Notes: generated by a model not told the origin, from the sequence alone. Numbered from the stretch's first letter, positions 17,834-26,512 are shown. The stretch: DNA of 64,000 nucleotides from Micromonospora antibiotica (GCF_017599305.1 NZ_JAGFWR010000008.1:62001-126000), one strand, 5' to 3'. Made by a program: numbers and translations.

Positions 17834-18780
17834 CCACACTCGACACCGACGCCCGACCGGCGGTCACCACCAGCACCCTGGATCTCGTCGGGGTCTCCCG
17901 CTGGTACGGCAACGTGGTGGCGGTCAACGACGTCACCATGCAGCTCGGCTCCGGGGTGACCGGCCTGCTCGGGCCCAACGGCGCCGGCAAGACCACCCTG
18001 CTGCACATGATGGCCGGCTTCCTCGCCCCGTCCCGGGGCACGCTCACCCTCGACGGCGAGTCGACCTGGCGCAATCCCGGTGTCTACCGGCAGCTCGGGC
18101 TGGTCAGCGAGCGGGAGGCGGTGCACTCCTTCCTCACCGCCAAGGAGTTCGTGCTGGCCAGTGCGAAGCTGCACCGGCTGCCCGACCCGCAGGCCGCGGC
18201 CCGCCGGGCGATCGAGCTGGTCGAGATGACCGACGCTCAGGACCGCCGGATCGGCACGTACTCCAAGGGGATGCGGCAACGTACCCGGGTGGCCGCCGCG
18301 CTGGTGCACGACCCGCAGGTGCTGCTGCTCGACGAGCCGTTCAACGGGATGGACCCGCGCCAGCGGCTGCACATGATGGGTCTGCTGCACTCCCTCGGCG
18401 ACGCCGGGCGGACGATCCTGTTCAGCTCGCACATCCTGGAGGAGGTCGAGCAGGTCTCCGGCACGGTGCAGGTGATGGTGGCCGGCCGGTTGGCCGCCTC
18501 GGGCGACTTCCGAACCATCCGCCGGCTGATGACCAACCGACCGCACGTCTTCGCGGTCCGCTCCACCGACGACCGGGCGCTGGCCGTGGCGCTGATGGCC
18601 GACGCGTCGGTCACCGGCGTCGAGCTGGACAAGACCGGCCTGACCGTACGGGCCGGCGACTACGGCGCGTTCACCCGGGCGCTGCCCAAGATCGCGCTCG
18701 CCCGGCAGATCCGGGTCCGGCAGTTGACCCCCGAGGACGAGTCCCTGGAGAGCGTCTTCTCCTACCTTGTGGAGGCCTGA
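17830..18780 (+). CDS. ABC exporter ATP-binding protein 2
   Basis: A 316-residue ATPase starting at the ATG (17830) that overlaps the stop of permease 1. It has Walker A GPNGAGKTT, signature YSKGMRQRTRVA, Walker B VLLLDEPFNGMDP with the following PRQRLHMM, and H-loop FSSHILEEVE. It is clearly paralogous to the ATPase at 16042. The four-gene operon therefore carries two ATPase-permease pairs, which could assemble as one heteromeric exporter or as two. The C-terminal 90 residues form the accessory domain usual for this group. Confidence 0.93.
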   Translation: MTTLDTDARPAVTTSTLDLVGVSRWYGNVVAVNDVTMQLGSGVTGLLGPNGAGKTTLLHMMAGFLAPSRGTLTLDGESTWRNPGVYRQLGLVSEREAVHSFLTAKEFVLASAKLHRLPDPQAAARRAIELVEMTDAQDRRIGTYSKGMRQRTRVAAALVHDPQVLLLDEPFNGMDPRQRLHMMGLLHSLGDAGRTILFSSHILEEVEQVSGTVQVMVAGRLAASGDFRTIRRLMTNRPHVFAVRSTDDRALAVALMADASVTGVELDKTGLTVRAGDYGAFTRALPKIALARQIRVRQLTPEDESLESVFSYLVEA

Positions 18781-19490
18781 TGTCGACCGTTTCCTGGATC
18801 ACCGCGCGTGGGCTCTTCGGCCGTCGCCGGTTCCTCATGCTGCTGCCGCTGCCGGCGGTGCTGGTGCTGCTCGCCGTGCTCTGCCGGTCGCTCGGGGTCG
18901 ACCCGGGCGAGTGGGCGTCGCCGGTGCTGGTCGGCCTCGGTCTGGCCGTGGTGCTGCCGGTGGTGGCGCTCATCGTCGGCACCGGCGTGCTGGGCGCGGA
19001 GATCGACGACGGCACCGTGGTACACATCCTGACCAAGCCGCTGCCGCGCTGGCAGATCGTGCTGCCGAAACTCGCCGTGGCCGCCGGGGTCAGCGCGGTC
19101 ACCGTCGCCGTGCCGCTCTACGTCGCGGGCGTGCTCGCCGACTCGGTACGCCTCGGCCTGGCCCTCGCCGCCGCTTCGGCGCTGGGTGCGCTGGCCTACT
19201 CGGCGCTGTTCCTGGCGCTCAGCCTGGTCACCCGGCGGCCGGTGCTGCTCGGCCTGGTGTACGTGCTGATCTGGGAGGGGCTGCTGGGCAACTTCGTCAG
19301 CGGCACCAGGGTGCTGTCGATCCAGCAGTGGGTGATCGCCCTGGCCGACCGGATGGCCCCCACGGCACTGCTGTCGACGACCGTCTCGGTGCCGGTGGCG
19401 GTCGTGTTGATCGCCCTGGTGAGCGTCGGCTTCACCGTCCTGGCGATCGACCGGCTCCGCTCCTTCAGCGTCGCCGGAGAAACCAGCTGA
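18780..19490 (+). CDS. ABC-2 type transporter permease 2
   Basis: A 236-residue membrane protein with about six helices: LLPLPAVLVLLAVL at 20-35, LGLAVVLPVVALIVGTG at 52-70, and further segments to the C-terminus. The cytoplasmic motif DDGTVVHILTKPLPRWQIVLPK corresponds to the one in permease 1. Its ATG shares the A of the preceding TGA (18780). It is the last gene of the operon and is followed by a hairpin at 19537-19574. Confidence 0.9.
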   Translation: MSTVSWITARGLFGRRRFLMLLPLPAVLVLLAVLCRSLGVDPGEWASPVLVGLGLAVVLPVVALIVGTGVLGAEIDDGTVVHILTKPLPRWQIVLPKLAVAAGVSAVTVAVPLYVAGVLADSVRLGLALAAASALGALAYSALFLALSLVTRRPVLLGLVYVLIWEGLLGNFVSGTRVLSIQQWVIALADRMAPTALLSTTVSVPVAVVLIALVSVGFTVLAIDRLRSFSVAGETS

Positions 19491-19536
19491 CCCGGTCCGG
19501 CCGGACCGGACGATGACCGGTCGACACCGTTGCGCA

Positions 19537-19574
19537 GATGTGGCGGTACCCGGTTGCATGGGTACCGCCACATC
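19537..19574. terminator. Bidirectional hairpin terminator between the ABC operon and valS
   Basis: GATGTGGCGGTACCC (19537-19551) pairs perfectly with 19560-19574 around an 8-nt loop. It lies between two convergent stops and can serve both units. Confidence 0.8.
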
Positions 19575-19596
19575 GGCGATCCGGCACCGACCCGCC

Positions 19597-22209
19597 TCAG
19601 AAGGCGCTGGCGATGACGAGTTCGGGGGTGCGGTCGGGGAGCAGGTCGAGGGTGGTGATCCGGCCGGCGGCGCGCACGTCGTCGGCGATCAGGGTGAGCT
19701 GGTCGAGCAGGGCCGCCGGGCCCAACGCCTCGGCCAGCGGGATCTCCGCCCGCATCGACAGCTTGCGGTCGGACTTGGCCCGGCGGATCTGGGCCAGGGC
19801 GTCCCCGGCCAGCCGGAGCAGGGCCGGGTCACCGGTGCCGGTGATGGCCCGGTCCACCTCGTACGTGGTGGGCCAGGTCGCCCGGTGCACCGAGCCGTAC
19901 CGCCACCACGACCAGACCTCCTCGGTCACGTACGGCAGCACCGGGGCGAAGAGCCGTAGCTGCACCGACAGGGCGGTGGCGAGTGCCGCCCGGGCCGAGT
20001 CGGCACCCGGCCCGGTGCCGTAGGCGCGTTCCTTCACCAACTCGATGTAGTCGTCGCAGAACCGCCAGAAGAACGCCTCGGTGGCCTGTAGGGCGGTCGT
20101 GTGGTCGTACCCGTCGAAGGCGGTCGTCGCGGTGGTGACCACGGCGGACAGTTCGGCGAGCATGGCGGTGTCCAGCGGGGTGGTCGCCGGGGCGCGCAGG
20201 GCGTCGCCGGCACCGAGGCCGAGCGCGAACTTCGACGCGTTGAGTAGTTTGGTGGCCAGTCGCCGCCCCACCTTGATCTGCGCCGGGTCGAAGGCCAGGT
20301 CCATCCCGGGGCGGCCGTTGGCCGCCCAGTAGCGGACCGCGTCCGACCCGTGCTGCTCCAGCAGCGCCATCGGGGTGACGACGTTCCCCTTGGACTTGGA
20401 CATCTTCTTGCGGTCCGGGTCGAGGATCCAGCCGGACAACACCGCGTCCCGCCAGGGCAGCACCCCGTGTTCCAGGTGGGCGCGGACCACGGTGGCGAAG
20501 AGCCAGGTCCGGATGATCTCCTGCCCCTGCGGGCGCAGGTCCATCGGGAAGATCCGGTCGAACAACTCCGGGTCGGTCTCCCAGCCGCCGACGATCTGCG
20601 GGGTCAACGACGAGGTGGCCCAGGTGTCCAACACGTCCGGGTCGCCGACGAAACCGCCCGGCACACCGCGCTGCGATTCGTCGTAGCCGGGCGGCGGTTC
20701 GCTGGACGGGTCGATCGGCAACGACGCTTCGTCCGGTGTGAGAGGGTTGGCGTGGTCCGGCTCGCCAACGGCGTCGAGCCGGTACCACACCGGCACCGGC
20801 ACCCCGAAGAAGCGCTGCCGGCTGACCAGCCAGTCACCGGTCAGCCCACCCACCCAGTGCGCGTAGCGGTGCCCCATGTGCTCCGGCACCCAGCGCAGCT
20901 CGTCACCCCGGGCCAGCAGCTCCGCCCGCAGTCCGGCGTCCCGGCCGCCGTTGCGCAGATACCACTGCCGGGTCGAGACGATCTCCAACGGCCGGTCGCC
21001 GCGTTCGTAGAACTTCACCGGATGGGTGATCTCGCGCGGCTCGCCGACCAGGTCACCGGCCTCGCGCAGCAGCTCAACCAGGGCCCGGCGGGCGGCGTTG
21101 ACCGGCTGCCCGGCCAACGCCGCGTAGGGGGCCGCCGGCACGTCGGCCGGTGGCTCGGCCAGCAGCCGACCGTCCCGGCCGATCACCACCCGGGTCCCCA
21201 GGTCGAGGTCCCGCCACCAGGTCACGTCGGTCAGGTCACCGAACGTGCACACCATCGCGACGCCGGTGCCCTTCGCCGGGTCCGCCAGCGGGTGCGCGCG
21301 CACCGGCACCTCCACCCCGAACACGGGGGTACGCACCGTCGCGCCCACCAGGTCGGCGTACCGCTCGTCGTCGGGGTGGCAGACCAGCGCCACACACGCC
21401 GGCAGCAGCTCCGGCCGGGTGGTGTCGATCAGCACCTCCCGCCCGCCCGGCCCGGTGAACCGCAGCCGGTGGTACGCCCCCGGGCGCTCCCGGTCCTCCA
21501 GCTCCGCCTGCGCCACGGCGGTGCCGAACCCGACGTCCCACAGCGTCGGCGCCTCCGCCTGGTACGCCTCATCCCGGGCCAGGTTGCGCAGGAACATCCG
21601 CTGCGAGGTGGCCCGCGCCGCCCGCCCGATCGTGGTGTACGTCAGCGACCAGTCCACGGACAGCCCGAGCCGCCGCCAGAGCGCCTCGAAGACCTGCTCG
21701 TCGTCGGCGGTCAACCGTTCGCACAGCTCGACGAAGTTGCGTCGGGAGATCGGCGTCGGCTCCCGGCGTCGGGCCTCGGTGACCGGGGCGTCGGGCGGCT
21801 GCCACGCCGGGTCGTACGGCAGGGACGGGTCGCAGCGCACCCCGTAGACGTTCTGCACCCGGCGTTCGGTGGGCAGGCCGTTGTCGTCCCACCCCATCGG
21901 GTAGAACACGTTGCGACCGCGCATCCGCTGGAACCGGGCCACCGTGTCGGTGTGCGTGTAAGAGAAGACGTGCCCCATGTGCAGCTCGCCGGATACGGTC
22001 GGCGGCGGGGTGTCGATGGAGTACACGTCGTCGCCGCGACCGTGCCGACGCGGGGTTCCCGCCGGCCCGCGACCCGCTACGGTCGCCTTCTCCCGGTCGA
22101 ATGCGTACGTGCCCTCCTCCTGCCAGCGGTGCGCCCAGTGCTCCTCGATGCCGTCCAGGGTGGGACGTTCGGGCACACCGGCGCGGGCCGTCCTCGCCGT
22201 ATCAGTCAT
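19597..22209 (-). CDS. valS: Valyl-tRNA synthetase, archaeal-type
   Basis: An 870-residue class I synthetase that charges tRNA-Val. The start is the ATG at 22209 (MTDTARTARAGVPERPTL). The HIGH-type motif HMGH is at residues 77-80, in ELHMGHVFSYTHTD. The KMSKS motif is at 602-606 (KMSKSKGN). The CP1 editing domain lies between them, and the anticodon-binding domain with WRFCDDYIE follows. The wording MGWDDNGLPTERRVQN places it in the compact archaeal-like ValRS group used by several actinomycetes. The usual long C-terminal coiled coil of E. coli ValRS is absent. A hairpin lies beyond its 3' end. Confidence 0.96.
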   Translation of the reverse strand: MTDTARTARAGVPERPTLDGIEEHWAHRWQEEGTYAFDREKATVAGRGPAGTPRRHGRGDDVYSIDTPPPTVSGELHMGHVFSYTHTDTVARFQRMRGRNVFYPMGWDDNGLPTERRVQNVYGVRCDPSLPYDPAWQPPDAPVTEARRREPTPISRRNFVELCERLTADDEQVFEALWRRLGLSVDWSLTYTTIGRAARATSQRMFLRNLARDEAYQAEAPTLWDVGFGTAVAQAELEDRERPGAYHRLRFTGPGGREVLIDTTRPELLPACVALVCHPDDERYADLVGATVRTPVFGVEVPVRAHPLADPAKGTGVAMVCTFGDLTDVTWWRDLDLGTRVVIGRDGRLLAEPPADVPAAPYAALAGQPVNAARRALVELLREAGDLVGEPREITHPVKFYERGDRPLEIVSTRQWYLRNGGRDAGLRAELLARGDELRWVPEHMGHRYAHWVGGLTGDWLVSRQRFFGVPVPVWYRLDAVGEPDHANPLTPDEASLPIDPSSEPPPGYDESQRGVPGGFVGDPDVLDTWATSSLTPQIVGGWETDPELFDRIFPMDLRPQGQEIIRTWLFATVVRAHLEHGVLPWRDAVLSGWILDPDRKKMSKSKGNVVTPMALLEQHGSDAVRYWAANGRPGMDLAFDPAQIKVGRRLATKLLNASKFALGLGAGDALRAPATTPLDTAMLAELSAVVTTATTAFDGYDHTTALQATEAFFWRFCDDYIELVKERAYGTGPGADSARAALATALSVQLRLFAPVLPYVTEEVWSWWRYGSVHRATWPTTYEVDRAITGTGDPALLRLAGDALAQIRRAKSDRKLSMRAEIPLAEALGPAALLDQLTLIADDVRAAGRITTLDLLPDRTPELVIASAF

Positions 22210-22470
22210 CGGTCGATCGTAGGCAGCCTGTGACCTCCCGCCCACCGGCTTTACCCGGCGTGCCGGCCGCCCTGCACCGGGTGGCCGGAACCCGTGTCAG
22301 GGCACCGTATCCGGTCGTGGCTGTCTCTCTCGGCGTCGGGCGATCTTGCTGGCGCTTCCGTGCTGAGGCGCGGGCGTCGGACGACGCCCGGTAGTGACGG
22401 TGCCGGGTTCGGGCGGCGGCCTGTCGAGCCGGCTGGTCAGACGAGCCCTCCTGAGGAGGCGCGCACAGCG
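22210..22470. other. Intergenic region upstream of valS
   Basis: No gene is seen. On the minus strand this is the valS leader. A compact hairpin with arms GGGCGTC/GACGCCC lies at about 22373-22388. I see no actinobacterial T-box elements or tRNA-like sequence, so no specific riboregulator can be claimed. Confidence 0.35.
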
Positions 22471-22513
22471 ACTTCCGCCGGCTCCGGAGTTCCGCTCCGG
22501 AGCCGGCGGAAGT
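22471..22513 (-). terminator. 19-bp-arm hairpin terminator after the first lectin gene
   Basis: ACTTCCGCCGGCTCCGGAG (22471-22489) pairs perfectly with 22495-22513 around a 5-nt loop. It begins about 20 bp after the lectin stop on the minus strand and is one of the strongest hairpins in the window. Confidence 0.85.
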
Positions 22514-22533
22514 TGTGCCGCTGACCTTCAGCG

Positions 22534-23124
22534 TCAGTTCAAGAACTGCCAGGTCTGATTCGTGGCGGGCGGGCTCGCACACGCGAACTGGGCGGCCAAC
22601 GCGCCGTTAGCGGTACTTGCCCCCGAGATTCCCAGGCACAGTCCGCTTCCTCGGTTCTGAAGTCGGAACCACGTCTGCGTGCTGTCGGTCCACAGAACCT
22701 TCCAGTCCTGGTTGTAGCCGCTGCCCGGGGCCGCGATGATCGCCGCCGCTCCGGAGGCGGTGCTGGCACCGTCGATTCCCATGTTTCTGGTCGGGTTCGC
22801 GGAGTAATTCTGTAAGCTGATCCAGCTGCCATCGTTGATGATGTACCACCGCTGTACGCCGGTGCCCGCGTCGGACTGCTGAACGACCTTGGTCCCGGCG
22901 GTAAAGCTGCCATTTTGCGGCTGCAGCAGTTTGAGGGACTTCCTGTTCTGCAGCTTGAAAGGGTTGGCGGCGGCGGCGACGTCAACGTTCGCAGGTGTCA
23001 CGCTGTCCGGTGAACCGGCACCGTCGGGTGCCGCGTGGGCGGTGACCGGCATGATTACGGTTGCGATTGCGGTTGCTGCGGTCATGGTGGCAGCAGCCAC
23101 GGCCTTACTGACCCTGTCACGCAT
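22534..23124 (-). CDS. Secreted ricin-type (beta-trefoil) lectin A
   Basis: A 196-residue exported protein from the ATG at 23124. The Sec signal peptide is residues 1 to about 31, ending VTAHA. The mature part is a single beta-trefoil with three QxW motifs (QRW, QDW, QTW), one per subdomain, and two GASTASGA-like turns. The cysteine pair CLGI...FACA resembles the ricin-B disulfide. Carbohydrate binding is expected from the family; the ligand is unknown. It is paralogous to the next gene upstream (23281-23847). Codon use is visibly less GC-biased than in valS, as elsewhere in this island. No catalytic domain is attached. Confidence 0.82.
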   Translation of the reverse strand: MRDRVSKAVAAATMTAATAIATVIMPVTAHAAPDGAGSPDSVTPANVDVAAAANPFKLQNRKSLKLLQPQNGSFTAGTKVVQQSDAGTGVQRWYIINDGSWISLQNYSANPTRNMGIDGASTASGAAAIIAAPGSGYNQDWKVLWTDSTQTWFRLQNRGSGLCLGISGASTANGALAAQFACASPPATNQTWQFLN

Positions 23125-23227
23125 CGCTGTTCTCCCCTGTGTCGCGACTCGGTTGCTGTAAATGATCTGATCGAAGGGCTGCCAGACCGTCCATGCGCTA
23201 TCGCGCCGAGGTAGGCAATTGACGCTC

Positions 23228-23264
23228 GGTCCGGCCGAACAGAGCCAGTCTGTTCGGCCGGACC
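23228..23264 (-). terminator. 16-bp-arm hairpin between the two lectin genes
   Basis: GGTCCGGCCGAACAGA (23228-23243) pairs perfectly with 23249-23264 around a 5-nt loop, just downstream of lectin B. It separates the two lectin genes, so lectin A is likely to have its own promoter in 23125-23227. Confidence 0.8.
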
Positions 23265-23280
23265 GGACGAGCGGGTACAA

Positions 23281-23847
23281 CTAGAAGGCGGTGAAGGACC
23301 ACGTCTGGTTGATTGCGTTGGCACAGGTGTAGATGGCGGCCCTCGCGCCGGCGGCGGTGCTGGCGCCGTCGATTCCTAGGCACATCGAGGTGTTTTTGCG
23401 GTTCCTGAGATAGAAGAACGTGTCATCGATTTGCGACACGACCCAGTCTTGGTCGGTGCTGGAGGAGGGGTTGACGATGACCGCCGACGTGTCGGAGGCG
23501 GTGCTGGCGCCCGAGGTTCCCAGGTTCCGGACTACGCCGTAGTTCTGGAGGGTGACGTACCCGGAGTCGTCGATCAGGATCCAGCCCTGCAGAGAACTGC
23601 TGCTGCTGTTCTGCTGGCGGACGACGGCGTTGTTGGCGGTACTGCTGGCCTGCAGGAACTTGGAGGACTTCTTGTTTCTTACCCCGAACGGAACTGCGGC
23701 CAGCGACTGCGACGGGGACACGACCGACGAAATCGGTATCGCTGCCCTGTCGTCGGCCTTTGCCTGCGCGGCTGCCGGGCTGACCGCAATGGCCAGCGCT
23801 GCGGTCACAGCCGCTGAGACTGTTGCCCTGATTAATTTGTTACGCAC
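23281..23847 (-). CDS. Secreted ricin-type (beta-trefoil) lectin B
   Basis: A 188-residue exported protein starting at a GTG (23847) with GGGGAGGAG upstream. The signal peptide is residues 1 to about 29, ending AAAQA. The mature part again has three QxW motifs (QGW, QDW, QTW), the GASTASDTSAV and GASTAAGARAA turns, and a CLGI...YTCA cysteine pair. Similarity to lectin A across the whole mature chain shows a tandem duplication followed by divergence; lectin B has lost several surface residues in the first repeat. Sugar specificity is unknown. It has its own terminator and its own promoter-proximal dyads. Confidence 0.82.
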   Translation of the reverse strand: MRNKLIRATVSAAVTAALAIAVSPAAAQAKADDRAAIPISSVVSPSQSLAAVPFGVRNKKSSKFLQASSTANNAVVRQQNSSSSSLQGWILIDDSGYVTLQNYGVVRNLGTSGASTASDTSAVIVNPSSSTDQDWVVSQIDDTFFYLRNRKNTSMCLGIDGASTAAGARAAIYTCANAINQTWSFTAF

Positions 23848-23868
23848 GGTAACTCCTCCCCGTAGTCA

Positions 23869-23922
23869 CTCGGCTGCCCCGAGTGATCCCTTGACAGCGA
23901 GAGTGCCAGACGAATCACTCTC
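23869..23922. promoter_or_regulatory. Two dyads in the lectin B promoter region
   Basis: Reading from the gene outward there is a short hairpin CACTCGG/CCGAGTG (about 23869-23887) in the leader. The exact inverted repeat GAGAGTG (23899-23905) / CACTCTC (23916-23922) has a 10-bp spacer. The second resembles an operator. No regulator gene is adjacent. Confidence 0.4.
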
Positions 23923-24324
23923 ATGCAATAGGAATCAACCAATGTTCCGGCGATGATCTCGATGAGTTGTCAACTGGAACCAGCGGGTGGTGTCAGGGCA
24001 TTCGTAAGGGTGAGATATGACCCGTCCAGTGTCTTGACCACGAACGTTCACGGTGTTGAATGACGCGCCGTGCGGCCAGGCGGCGTCGTGGGATTCAGGC
24101 TGCGGTGGTGGCAGATCCGGTACGCGTGTGACGGCTGAGTGATCGGGAAGATCGGCAGCTGCTCAGAATTAACCGAGGTGCCGGTTCGCCAATCCGACTA
24201 CGTCGGGTCACGGCCGTGCTCGCGTCACGTTCAGACAGGGCGATCCTCATGTCGAGGATGCGCCCAACACAAATTCGTCAGGAGCTCTAAGTAGGTAGTC
24301 TCTTCCAGTGGAGAGGCATTGCGG
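23923..24324. other. Unassigned intergenic stretch within the accessory island
   Basis: About 400 bp of lower-GC sequence with no recognisable gene. The minus strand is open for about 75 codons (roughly 24165 down to 23937) with a plausible composition, including the run GQDTGRVISHPYE. It lacks a start codon and ribosome-binding site and I recognise nothing in it. It may be the decayed 3' end of a gene. Confidence 0.35.
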
Positions 24325-25476
24325 TTAGGACCCTTCTGAACTGGACTGGTCAGGGGTCGTCAGGAAAGCGGCGGGCACGCCTGCGCTGATCAACCGGTGA
24401 CGTGCCCGGTCCACCGAGGTGGGTGCCCAGTCCGGGTACGTAAGCAGATACAGTAACTGTTGCGCCGCGTCTCGGTTGACCCGAGCCGCAGCGATCGATG
24501 CTTCGACAGTGCCCGTTGCCATCTCCCAGTCCCCTTCGGCCGCGCTGAGGGCCGCGCTTGCGTGCGCCGGCCGCGTTGTAACCGCGAGGGCAAGCGCGAT
24601 GATGGCGACCAGGCTGCCGGCGACGGAGAGGACGGGCAGCAGCCACATGGGCGCGGTAGGCCAGTAGGAGCCGGGCGTGAGGGCGCTGTGTACCGTGGCG
24701 ATCGGGCCGCTGGTGTCGCCGTGTGAGCGCAGCACACGCCCGAGGTTGAGGTACAGAGCCACGGCAGGTGCCGCCAGAACAATCAGGGCAGTGGCGGTCA
24801 GCGCCGTCACTGTTGCTCGGTGCACGGAATTCGCTTGATGAATCCTGCGTGCCATCGTCGCAGCGGACAGCCATCCGGTGATCAGCCCGAGGACTGCGCC
24901 GGTGAGGGCAAGGGTAGGTACGGCCGGCGAGTTGGCGGCCCAGGCGGACAGCCTCACGATGCCGCCGTCGGCAACGAAACTGCCGCTGACCTCGAGCACC
25001 AGCCCTTGCGACTCGGCAGTGAAGCGGGAGTACCGACTCGGGAGGCGGGTGATGGTCTTGTCGCCCGGATAGAGCACGCTCGCCTGGTCATCGACGACAA
25101 CGACCGGTGAGACTGACCAGCCCGCCACTGCGTAGCGCTGCTGCGCCTGAGCGGCATCCCAACCGGTGTCGATCCGCATGTCGGCAGCGACCACCGGTGC
25201 CGCGTGCGGCGACGTCTTACGCGACACGACCGGCGTCTCGTCGATGCCGGTAGCCCGTTGACTGAGCTCGGCCAGCCCTGCCGTGTCGGGAAGTTCGGCC
25301 AGGCTTCGGTTGCCCAGCCATGAGCCGGCTGCTGCACCGAAGGCCCCCAGCAGTACCGCGACGAGCACCACTGCCGCCACCGTGACGGCACGGCGATTCG
25401 GAAGCGCAAACCACCAACGCGCCCGCCTCGCGAACAGACGCGCACCGCCAGCGGCGGTGGACCAGGAGGTGTTCAT
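24325..25476 (-). CDS. Unrecognised four-helix membrane protein
   Basis: A 383-residue protein with GGTAGGAG before its ATG. It has a short Arg-rich cytoplasmic N-terminus, then TM1 at about 31-53. An extracytoplasmic domain of about 125 residues follows (54-180), containing RIDTGWDAAQAQQRYAVAGW and a YPGDKTITRLPSRYSR segment. TM2 lies at about 183-207, TM3 at 222-245 and TM4 at 277-300. The cytoplasmic tail is about 80 residues, with DWEMATGTVEASIAAARVNRD. I do not recognise a family. The tail looks helical and could be an interaction surface. It lies in the low-GC island, between the lectins and the I36-type gene, all on the minus strand. Confidence 0.75.
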   Translation of the reverse strand: MNTSWSTAAGGARLFARRARWWFALPNRRAVTVAAVVLVAVLLGAFGAAAGSWLGNRSLAELPDTAGLAELSQRATGIDETPVVSRKTSPHAAPVVAADMRIDTGWDAAQAQQRYAVAGWSVSPVVVVDDQASVLYPGDKTITRLPSRYSRFTAESQGLVLEVSGSFVADGGIVRLSAWAANSPAVPTLALTGAVLGLITGWLSAATMARRIHQANSVHRATVTALTATALIVLAAPAVALYLNLGRVLRSHGDTSGPIATVHSALTPGSYWPTAPMWLLPVLSVAGSLVAIIALALAVTTRPAHASAALSAAEGDWEMATGTVEASIAAARVNRDAAQQLLYLLTYPDWAPTSVDRARHRLISAGVPAAFLTTPDQSSSEGS

Positions 25477-25621
25477 TCGTCAACTCCTACCGCACGCTCC
25501 GTCTTACCGGGCAGCCTGCCCGGCATGCCCCAAAGAGTACGTATGCCCAGACATCACGTCCATGAGGCGCTGCTTGGGCGGCAGACAGATGCGCCACGGA
25601 CTCATTCGCCAACCGGGCCGA

Positions 25622-25691
25622 GTCCTACGTCGGCCGCTGAGGTCAGGGGCCGGCGTAGGACCGCGATCGGCTGACCGCTCCAGCCGGTCAG
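25622..25691 (-). terminator. Two consecutive hairpins after the I36-type gene
   Basis: CTGACCG/CGGTCAG (25671-25677 and 25685-25691) lies just after the stop on the minus strand. A larger hairpin with arms GTCCTACGTCGGCC (25622-25635) and its near-complement (25648-25661, one mismatch) follows. Together they should terminate the gene. Confidence 0.65.
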
Positions 25692-25699
25692 ACGTGGAC

Positions 25700-26113
25700 T
25701 CAGTCTGTCGTCGGGGTGGTGGCGGTGTGGTTCTGGCGACAGACCCCGCAGTAAGACACCGAGTTCACCACGAAGGAGAAGGATCCCCGGTCCTGCCCCG
25801 GGCTGACCGCCGCCGCCGCTCCGCCCGGATTCTCGCAGCGGTTCTGGTTGGCGCTCAGGGTCAGGCTGGTGCCATTGCTCATGGACCGCGTTCCGGTCGG
25901 CATGTTGACGCACCAAACGGACGTGCCCGTGGGGGCGGTGTTCTGAATCAGGGATCCGGAGAAGTTCGTGCCGGTCCAGTTGCAGAACCGCCCCGAGCCG
26001 CATCGAGCCAGCGCAGAGCTTGCGTCGGCCTGGGCGGCTTCTGGAACAGCCAGCATGAGCGGGGTCGTGGCGGCGACCGCGAGCGCGGCAAACAGCATCC
26101 TGGTCTTGGTCAT
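25700..26113 (-). CDS. Secreted peptidase inhibitor family I36-like protein
   Basis: A 137-residue exported protein from the ATG at 26113. The signal peptide ends at EAAQA (about residue 29). The mature chain of about 108 residues contains CGSGRFCNWTGTNFSGSL and FSFVVNSVSYCGVCRQN, with seven or so cysteines. This is the beta/gamma-crystallin-like fold seen in Streptomyces metalloproteinase-inhibitor (SMPI) relatives. Inhibition of a protease is a family expectation, not shown. It is followed by two hairpins and lies between the integrase remnant and the membrane protein. Homologues are often found singly in actinomycetes. Confidence 0.7.
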   Translation of the reverse strand: MTKTRMLFAALAVAATTPLMLAVPEAAQADASSALARCGSGRFCNWTGTNFSGSLIQNTAPTGTSVWCVNMPTGTRSMSNGTSLTLSANQNRCENPGGAAAAVSPGQDRGSFSFVVNSVSYCGVCRQNHTATTPTTD

Positions 26114-26279
26114 GTCTGTCCCTTCGACGGTGGGCCGAGGGGCACGACGGCCATGCAGGCAAGGCACCATCTTGGTGATCCTCAAGAACGCGCCCCCGCA
26201 CAGGATCACATCTGGTAGCTGAACGATAACTTTCGATGACGGTGAGGGGCAAGGATCGGGTGCGATAATTTTGCAACTT

Positions 26280-26459
26280 CCATCGAAGTCCGAACACCCG
26301 TCTCCTGCGCGGCTGAACGCGACGGCTGGTCGTCGACCCGGATGATCCTTCGATGATGTCGTAGCCGGCGGTGGTCCGCTGACGCGCCACGCACAGCAGA
26401 CCTTCGTGCAGGTCGACGTCAGCCCACCGCAGACCGGCGGGCCCCGGCGTACGCCGCGT
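26280..26459 (-). pseudogene. Remnant of a tyrosine recombinase (phage-type integrase)
   Basis: On the minus strand from 26459 the frame encodes GLRWADVDLHEGLLCVARQR, then GYDIIEGSSGSTTSRRVQ. This matches the arm/box I region of actinomycete tyrosine integrases, where GLRW.DVDL is followed by a basic strand and a KS/RR-type turn. There is no start and no catalytic HxxR or Tyr region. The frame begins right after a stop at 26460-26462 and runs into sequence antisense-shifted to the I36 gene. About 50 residues of an integrase of roughly 400 survive. It marks the edge of the low-GC island. Confidence 0.55.
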
Positions 26460-26512
26460 TCAGGGTGACGACGCGTTGCTGCGGCTCTGCCGCAGCATAG
26501 GGCGAGCGGGGT

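Noticed and set aside
23937..24165. Open minus-strand stretch of about 75 codons upstream of lectin B
   Set aside because: It has no start codon, no ribosome-binding site and no recognisable motif. It is noted in the gap description only.
25602..26390. 262-codon minus-strand frame linking the integrase fragment to the I36 region
   Set aside because: Below about 26280 this frame is a shifted reading of the I36 gene. Only the first part carries integrase-like sequence.
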